In this document: in pieces, positions 7,549 to 11,222 of the stretch
Layout: each line of letters opens with the position of its first letter
Numbering within the stretch: position 1 is the first letter of the stretch
Source: Paracoccaceae bacterium
Lineage (GTDB): Bacteria; Pseudomonadota; Alphaproteobacteria; Rhodobacterales; Rhodobacteraceae
Reading direction: 5' to 3'
Assembly (NCBI GenBank): GCA_019090405.1
Contig: JAHRVZ010000154.1
Span: 1 to 11,222 of the forward strand
Length of the DNA stretch: 11,222 nt
The notes under the pieces: generated by a model
Database searches by the model: none
Seen by the model: only the letters and a program-made list of their open reading frames with translations
Told to the model about the DNA's origin: nothing
Translations under genes and position numbers: made by a program

Positions 7549-7554
7549 CTTTTT

Positions 7555-7630
7555 GCCCGCATTGGCGGTCCCTCCGCATGTGGGCATCCTCCCTGTCAGA
7601 CTGACCGTGCCTTTGGGCACGGTCCTTTTT
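7555..7630 (+). ncRNA. candidate trans-acting small RNA with exposed anti-Shine-Dalgarno motif
   Basis: This stretch can fold as a complete small RNA of about 76 nt. Hairpin 1: GCCCGCAT (7555-7562) pairs along its full length with ATGTGGGC (7578-7585, one G-U pair). Inside it, after a two-base bulge, GCGG (7565-7568) pairs with CCGC (7574-7577), closing a UCCCU loop. A single-stranded linker 7586-7602 follows and contains CCTCCC (7588-7593, read as ATCCTCCCTG with flanks). Last comes a strong terminator hairpin (7603-7630). No protein gene on the plus strand ends here and no credible ORF lies within. The layout of hairpin, exposed CCUCC stretch and terminator is known from alphaproteobacterial sRNAs such as the alpha-r14/suhB-type and Rhodobacter CcsR RNAs. 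Whether this RNA belongs to one of them cannot be decided by eye. Likely role: base-pairing to ribosome binding sites and repressing translation. Confidence 0.6.
7603..7630 (+). terminator. strong Rho-independent terminator without an upstream protein gene
   Basis: GACCGTGCC (7603-7611) pairs perfectly with GGCACGGTC (7616-7624) around a TTTG tetraloop. One C and five T (7626-7630) follow. There is no T-run on the opposite strand, so it works in the plus direction only. It is taken as the 3' end of the candidate small RNA. Confidence 0.85.
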
Positions 7631-7668
7631 AGTTGATGACGTTTTATTTCGACCAAGTATTTTTGTTC

Positions 7669-7697
7669 TTGACCGATGACAATATTTCGCTAGATTT
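7669..7697 (+). promoter_or_regulatory. possible sigma-70 promoter of a second short transcript
   Basis: TTGACC (7669-7674) is followed after 16 bases by TAGATT (7691-7696), giving a predicted start near 7703. The -35 is good and the -10 moderate. It lies after the first terminator and before the second, so it would drive the short unit at about 7703-7776. Confidence 0.35.
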
Positions 7698-7702
7698 CAG
7701 GC

Positions 7703-7776
7703 AATAATAAAGTCGGCCAGTCCGATGGGGAGAACTTACCAAGAAAAAGAGGGTCTTAAGTGGCCCTCTTTTTTTG
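7703..7776 (+). ncRNA. possible second short untranslated RNA
   Basis: Between a possible promoter and a strong terminator there is a stretch of about 74 bases with no credible gene. It contains a small hairpin, TCGG (7713-7716) with CCGA (7722-7725), then an unpaired purine-rich stretch GGGGAGAA (7727-7734), then the terminator stem. The GGGGAGAA stretch is Shine-Dalgarno-like, but no start codon follows at a proper distance before the terminator. It could be an sRNA, a sponge for the anti-SD motif of the upstream RNA, or simply a leftover leader. The evidence is thin apart from the terminator. Confidence 0.35.
7744..7776. terminator. Rho-independent terminator, usable in both directions
   Basis: AGAGGGTC (7748-7755) pairs with GGCCCTCT (7762-7769, one G-T pair) around a six-base loop. 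It is flanked by a run of A (7744-7748) on the left and a long run of T (7769-7775) on the right, so it reads as a terminator on both strands. On the plus strand it ends the unit starting near 7703 or read-through from the upstream small RNA. On the minus strand it would shield the region from leftward transcripts. Confidence 0.8.
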
Positions 7777-7900
7777 TTCAATTCTTCGCTTTTGGGGGTA
7801 TCTGAAATTCAACGCCAGACCATCCAAAAAAGCCGCTGACACCAGTTTGTTTGCATGGTAAACCACCCGAAAAAGCAAACCCATAAAATTTGAGGCCCCC
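7777..7900 (+). other. leader and promoter region of the IalB-family gene
   Basis: These 124 bases lie between the terminator and the ATG of the IalB-family gene and must hold its promoter, but I see no convincing -35/-10 pair. The inverted repeat GTTTGC (7849-7854) and GCAAAC (7875-7880), with a 20-base spacer, might form a leader hairpin or bind a regulator. The ribosome binding site is GAGG at 7892-7895. Confidence 0.35.
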
Positions 7901-8536
7901 ATGATCCGCACCATAACAGTAGTATCATTCGCCGCGATTGTTGCCCTGACATCAGCCGGGTATGCGCAGGAAACCGCGACAGATGAAAACGCCTCAGACA
8001 CCGCCTCAGACTCTGCGACAACTGAGGGCACAATGATTGAGCCGAAACTGGACATGGGACAACCGGTGTCTCAAGAAACGAAAGTTGGCGACCGTTACTC
8101 AAAAGAGACCTTTGGTGACTGGGAACTGGCCTGTTTCAAAACAAATGATGGAAACGATCCCTGTTCACTGGTTCAGATTCTGACGGATTCTACAGGCAAC
8201 CCGACGGCAGAAGTCTCGTTTTTCCGTATCGATAATGGTGGTCTGGCCGTTGCAGGAATCACCGTGGTTGTCCCGTTGGAAACGTCACTACCGGCTCAGT
8301 TGAAAATGGCGGTCGATGGCGGCTTGGGCAAAAGCTATAGCTATTCTTTCTGCAACCCTGTTGGCTGTATAGCCCAGATCGGCCTGACGCAGGAAGATGT
8401 TGATGCCTTTAAGAAAGGCAATTCCGCCACTGTGTCGCTGGTTCCCGCGCAAGCGCCCGATCAGGTGATTACGCTTGATATGTCGCTTGCCGGGTTCACC
8501 GCTGGATTTGGTGTGGTTGATATCGTTCAGAACTAA
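7901..8536 (+). CDS. IalB-family (invasion-associated locus B) periplasmic protein
   Basis: This 211-residue secreted protein belongs to PF06776, named after Bartonella IalB. In free-living alphaproteobacteria the family is common and its molecular role is unclear, so the name does not imply pathogenicity. It has a signal peptide with likely cleavage after residue 22 (GYA). A 20-residue Ser/Thr/Ala/Asp/Glu-rich linker (24-43) looks disordered and acidic. The IalB domain has the hallmark ETFGDWELAC (69-78) and the cysteines C78, C88, C151 and C156 that usually form two disulfides. The second pair lies in the conserved SFCNPVGCIAQIGL stretch (149-162). The ATG at 7901 is supported by the signal peptide and GAGG at 7892-7895. 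It appears monocistronic, since a terminator follows within 25 bases and the next gene is convergent. Confidence 0.9.
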   Translation: MIRTITVVSFAAIVALTSAGYAQETATDENASDTASDSATTEGTMIEPKLDMGQPVSQETKVGDRYSKETFGDWELACFKTNDGNDPCSLVQILTDSTGNPTAEVSFFRIDNGGLAVAGITVVVPLETSLPAQLKMAVDGGLGKSYSYSFCNPVGCIAQIGLTQEDVDAFKKGNSATVSLVPAQAPDQVITLDMSLAGFTAGFGVVDIVQN

Positions 8537-8559
8537 ATCTGACAGACAAAGCTGAATTG

Positions 8560-8590
8560 AAAACGCCGGGCTGATGGGTCCGGCGTTTTT
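8560..8590. terminator. bidirectional Rho-independent terminator between convergent genes
   Basis: AAAACGCCGG (8560-8569) pairs perfectly with CCGGCGTTTT (8580-8589) around a 10-base loop. The plus strand ends in TTTTT (8586-8590) and the minus strand in TTTT. It lies 24 bases after the IalB-family gene and 17 bases after the stop of the convergent ketosynthase gene, so it probably serves both. Confidence 0.85.
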
Positions 8591-8606
8591 GTGTCAGATT
8601 TTGCGC

Positions 8607-9815
8607 TCAGATTTTGCGCAGGGCCAGAACCGCGTTCAATCCGCCAAAGGCAAATGCGTTGGACAGCGCCACAGTCACATTGGCCTCGCGCGCCTCGTTT
8701 GGGACCACGTCCAGGGCACATTCCGGGTCGGCTTCTTCATAGCCGATGGTCGGCGCGATCACGCCGTCCCGCAAGGCCATGATACAGGCCAGCAATTCCA
8801 CTGCTCCGGTGCCTCCGATTAGGTGACCATGCATGGATTTGGTCGAACTGATCATCAGATTGTCCGCATGAGGCCCAAACACATCCGCCACCGCCGCGCA
8901 TTCGGTTTTGTCGTTTGCCGTCGTGCCGGTGCCGTGGGCGTTGATGTATCCCACGTCTTCGGGATTAACCTGCGCGTCATGTAGCGCCCCGGAAATGGCC
9001 CGCGCAGCACCCTGCTTGGACGGCATGACAATGTCGGCGGCATCTGACGACATGGCAAAGCCGATGACTTCGCACAATATTTCCGCCCCACGGGCGCGGG
9101 CGTGTTCATAGTCTTCGAACACAAAAACGCCGGCCCCTTCGCCCTGCACCATCCCGTTTCTATTGGCGCTGAATGGGCGGCAGGCATCTTTGGACATGAC
9201 CCGCAGACCCTCCCATGCCTTGACCCCGCCAAAGCACAGCATCGATTCTGAACCACCGGTTATCATCACCGGAGCCATGCCGCTGCGCACCATGGCAAAG
9301 GCCTGCGCCATTGCGTGGTTCGAGGATGCACAGGCCGTGGACACGGTGAATGTCGGGCCTTTCAGGTTATATTCCATTGACACATGCGAGGTGGCCGCGT
9401 TGTTCATCAGTTTAGGCACAACAAACGGATGCACCCGGTTTTTGCCGTCCTCATAGACAGAACGATAATTGTCGTCCCATGTGCTGACGCCCCCCCCAGC
9501 CGTGCCCAGAACCACGCCCGAGCGAACTGATAAGTCGCCGTTAAAGGTCAGGCCGGACTGCTCAATCGCCTCTTTTGCGGCGATCAGGGTGAACTGGGTG
9601 AACCGGTCATACAACGACATTTGCTGGCGATTAAAGCGGTCTTTGGCGTCATAACCATGCACCTGCCCGCCAATGCGGATGGTCAGACGGTCTACATCTC
9701 GAAAATCCAGATCGCTAATGCCGCACTGGCCTTCGCGCATTGCCTTAAGGGTCGCAGGCACTGTATGCCCCAGCGCGTTGATCGTGCCGGCTCCGGTGAT
9801 TACCACGCGTTTCAT
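8607..9815 (-). CDS. beta-ketoacyl-ACP synthase, KAS II (FabF)-like
   Basis: This 402-residue thiolase-fold condensing enzyme extends an acyl chain by two carbons from malonyl-ACP. The catalytic triad is complete: C162 in TVSTACASSNHA, H294 in INAHGTGTTANDK and H331 in STKSMHGHLIGGTG, with the conserved K326. The N-terminus VVITGAGTINALG and the length agree with FabF (about 413 residues). The gating-loop motif near the C-terminus reads AFGGLN (389-394) rather than the GFGGTN of housekeeping FabF, which suggests a specialised acyl substrate. It is the last gene of the lpxD-ACP-KAS group and starts 10 bases after the ACP stop, with no obvious Shine-Dalgarno sequence, so translational coupling is likely. 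The run of eight G in its coding strand (complement of 9490-9497) encodes part of TAGGGV (105-110). It is probably a paralogue acting on lipid A or other envelope acyl chains rather than the main FabF; that is inference from context. Confidence 0.9.
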   Translation of the reverse strand: MKRVVITGAGTINALGHTVPATLKAMREGQCGISDLDFRDVDRLTIRIGGQVHGYDAKDRFNRQQMSLYDRFTQFTLIAAKEAIEQSGLTFNGDLSVRSGVVLGTAGGGVSTWDDNYRSVYEDGKNRVHPFVVPKLMNNAATSHVSMEYNLKGPTFTVSTACASSNHAMAQAFAMVRSGMAPVMITGGSESMLCFGGVKAWEGLRVMSKDACRPFSANRNGMVQGEGAGVFVFEDYEHARARGAEILCEVIGFAMSSDAADIVMPSKQGAARAISGALHDAQVNPEDVGYINAHGTGTTANDKTECAAVADVFGPHADNLMISSTKSMHGHLIGGTGAVELLACIMALRDGVIAPTIGYEEADPECALDVVPNEAREANVTVALSNAFAFGGLNAVLALRKI

Positions 9816-9825
9816 GCGCGCGCTT

Positions 9826-10083
9826 TCATGTAGGGATGGCCATCAGCTTTTGAATACCGGCGATAATGCTGGCCACATTAGATATGTCAAAGTCGCTGTC
9901 ATTGGGGTTGTTGGCATTGAACGGGATAGAGATGTCGAACTCTTCCTCGATGGCGAAAATGCTTTCGACCAGACCAAGGCTGTCGATACCAAGTTCGGCC
10001 AACGTACTGTCCAATGTTACATCGGATGGCTCTAGCACCGCCTGTTCAGCGATGATGGCAATGACCTTGTCCTGTATGCTCAT
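9826..10083 (-). CDS. acyl carrier protein (specialised, not recognisably AcpP)
   Basis: This 85-residue acyl carrier protein holds acyl groups on a 4'-phosphopantetheine arm. The attachment site is S35 in LGIDSLGLVE, followed by the acidic recognition helix IFAIEEEFDISIPF. The region after it (NANNPNDSDFDISN) differs from housekeeping AcpP, while the wording around IDSL and FAIEEEFDI.IP recalls special-purpose ACPs such as rhizobial AcpXL. This likeness is from memory and not a family assignment. I take the ATG at 10083; a GTG one codon earlier is possible, and GGGGGA lies just upstream. The gene is 33 bases after lpxD and 10 bases before the ketosynthase gene, so the three likely act together, with this ACP carrying the acyl chain that the ketosynthase elongates. 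Confidence 0.9.
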   Translation of the reverse strand: MSIQDKVIAIIAEQAVLEPSDVTLDSTLAELGIDSLGLVESIFAIEEEFDISIPFNANNPNDSDFDISNVASIIAGIQKLMAIPT

Positions 10084-10116
10084 CACGATCCCCCGAGATG
10101 GATGTCTATCGGTGAT

Positions 10117-11208
10117 TTAGTCACTTGTATCGAGTTTGGAAACCGCCATTTTCAAAGCGGCCACGTCGCGCATCAATCGTGGCAGGCGACGCTGAGCTTT
10201 GTAGATGTCCGTATGGGTGTCCATTTTAACCGCCGGATAGCCCATGATAACCCGTCCTGCTGGCACGTTTGATACGATTTTGGTGGCTCCACCCGCAATC
10301 ACCCCATCACCGACAAATACATTGTCGGCCACGCCACATTGGCCCGCCAGCACAACATTATTGCCGATGTCGACCGATCCGGACACGCCGGTTTGCCCAC
10401 ACAACAGCGTATCGTTTCCGACGCGGACGTTGTGACCAAGATGCACCTGATTATCAAGTTTGGTGCCATGCCCGATCTGCGTGTTGCGGATGGTTCCATT
10501 GTCGATGGTGCAATTGGCACCAATCTCGACGTCATCTCCGATTTCGACCGATCCAAGCGAATGGATACGCACATAGCTTTGCGCCTTGGCGCCGTCCTGA
10601 TCTTTTAGGGTTTTGCGTACGTTTTCAGCGCCAGAGACCTCAGGTGTCACAAAGGAAAACCCGTCTGATCCAATTCGCGCGCCCGGTTGGCAGATGAACC
10701 TATCGCCAATGGTAACGCGCGCGCCAATGCTGACCATTTCACGGATAAAGGCGTTTTGACCAATCGCCACCTCCGCTCCGATCATACAGTGCGGTCCGAT
10801 GACTGACCCGTCGCCAATGCTTGCACCCGCCATGACCACGCAAAGCGGACCAATCGAAACATTTTCGCCAATTGTTGCCGTTGGATCAATCACTGCTGAT
10901 GGGTGGATGCCCGGTGCAAACCCCTGCCCCTGATCCAATCGTCGGGTCAGCCCCGCCATAGCCATGCGCGGGCGTTCAACAAGTATAGCCGCCTTTAACC
11001 CATAAGATTGCCAATCTGCATCTTGCCACAGAATTGCGGCCCTTGCCTTTGAGCCATTCATTGCCTCGGCGTATTTCGCAGACATTGCCAGCGCCAGATC
11101 ATCGTGACCCGCGTCTGCCGGCTCTGCCGCGCGCGCGATGGTCACAGACACATCCCCCACAGCAGTTGCCCCAACAGCCTCGGCAATTTCAGAGATTGTA
11201 TAGATCAT
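10117..11208 (-). CDS. lpxD: UDP-3-O-(3-hydroxyacyl)glucosamine N-acyltransferase
   Basis: This 363-residue cytoplasmic enzyme is the third in lipid A synthesis. It transfers an R-3-hydroxyacyl chain from ACP to the 2-amino group of UDP-3-O-acylglucosamine. Residues 1 to about 95 form the LpxD N-terminal uridine-binding domain. From about 100 to 325 there are many hexapeptide repeats (IGENVS, IGDGSV, IGDDVE and similar) that build the left-handed beta-helix. RIGSDGFSF (178-186), EIGANCTIDNGTI (228-240) and DNQVHLGHNV (252-261) are conserved, with H259 in the position of the catalytic histidine. The chain ends with NVPAGRVIMGYPA (314-326) and a C-terminal helix. The ATG at 11208 lies after TTGGGGC. 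Only 14 bases remain to the window edge, so what lies upstream is unknown. It is the first of three genes in this apparent operon, ahead of the ACP and the ketosynthase. Confidence 0.94.
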   Translation of the reverse strand: MIYTISEIAEAVGATAVGDVSVTIARAAEPADAGHDDLALAMSAKYAEAMNGSKARAAILWQDADWQSYGLKAAILVERPRMAMAGLTRRLDQGQGFAPGIHPSAVIDPTATIGENVSIGPLCVVMAGASIGDGSVIGPHCMIGAEVAIGQNAFIREMVSIGARVTIGDRFICQPGARIGSDGFSFVTPEVSGAENVRKTLKDQDGAKAQSYVRIHSLGSVEIGDDVEIGANCTIDNGTIRNTQIGHGTKLDNQVHLGHNVRVGNDTLLCGQTGVSGSVDIGNNVVLAGQCGVADNVFVGDGVIAGGATKIVSNVPAGRVIMGYPAVKMDTHTDIYKAQRRLPRLMRDVAALKMAVSKLDTSD

Positions 11209-11222
11209 GCCCCAAGCCCCTA

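Noticed and set aside
7528..7587. Tiny minus-strand ORF starting MPTCGG, ending at a TAA near 7528
   Set aside because: Its ATG directly abuts the SD-like AGGGAGG with no spacing, it has about 19 codons, and the SD-like sequence is explained as the complement of the candidate RNA's anti-SD motif.
7724..7803. Short plus-strand ORF starting ATGGGGAGA through the second terminator
   Set aside because: No ribosome binding site precedes it, and it reads through a strong terminator hairpin and T-run; the Phe-rich stretch is only the T-run translated.
7756..8102. Minus-strand ORFs overlapping the start of the IalB-family gene
   Set aside because: They are antisense shadows of a well-supported gene with a signal peptide and domain motifs on the plus strand.
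7901..8536. IalB similarity as evidence for a pathogen
   Set aside because: The family is common in free-living alphaproteobacteria; nothing else here suggests host invasion.
8907..9833. Several plus-strand ORFs of 60-100 codons opposite the ketosynthase gene
   Set aside because: They lie antisense to a complete catalytic-triad enzyme, lack ribosome binding sites and recognisable domains.
10117..11208. Repeated isoleucine-glycine patterns as a DNA repeat array
   Set aside because: They are the hexapeptide repeats of the LpxD beta-helix; the DNA is not an exact repeat.

Overview
The window looks like a chromosomal segment of an alphaproteobacterium of the Rhodobacterales (roseobacter group). 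This is inferred from the protein families: the LpxD sequence type, an IalB-family periplasmic protein, a HerA/YjgR-type ATPase and a branched-chain amino acid transporter with long LivH and LivM. The moderate GC content and uniform codon use agree. I saw no mobile element, CRISPR array, tRNA, rRNA or sign of recent transfer. All large genes are intact except the one cut by the left edge.

Layout from left to right: (1) 1-274, minus strand: the start of a secreted PQQ-dependent aldose/sorbosone-type dehydrogenase that runs off the window. (2) 447-5915, plus strand: a complete HAAT-type (Liv) ABC importer. It comprises a periplasmic binding protein, an intergenic terminator, two ATPases (LivG, LivF), an unexpected small secreted cysteine-containing protein, and two permeases (LivH, LivM). 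From livG to livM the genes overlap by 4 bases or are 2 bases apart, so they are surely one transcript. (3) 5940-7481, minus strand: a HerA/YjgR-like ATPase (DUF853), convergent with livM. (4) 7482-7900: a 419-base intergenic region between two divergently transcribed genes. It holds a good promoter for the ATPase gene and two plus-strand Rho-independent terminators that no protein gene explains. The first sits at the end of what looks like a compact small RNA of about 76 nt: a 5' hairpin, an exposed CCUCCC anti-Shine-Dalgarno stretch, and a terminator hairpin. (5) 7901-8536, plus strand: an IalB-family periplasmic protein followed by a shared terminator. (6) 8607-11208, minus strand: lpxD, an acyl carrier protein and a beta-ketoacyl-ACP synthase in one probable operon, suggesting a dedicated acyl supply to lipid A.

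Most of the window is ordinary, well-conserved metabolism. The parts that deserve a second look are the candidate anti-SD small RNA at 7555-7630, the second orphan transcription unit after it, the small cysteine protein inside the liv operon, and the lpxD-ACP-KAS group. I found no evidence of a defence system or another wholly new multi-gene system.
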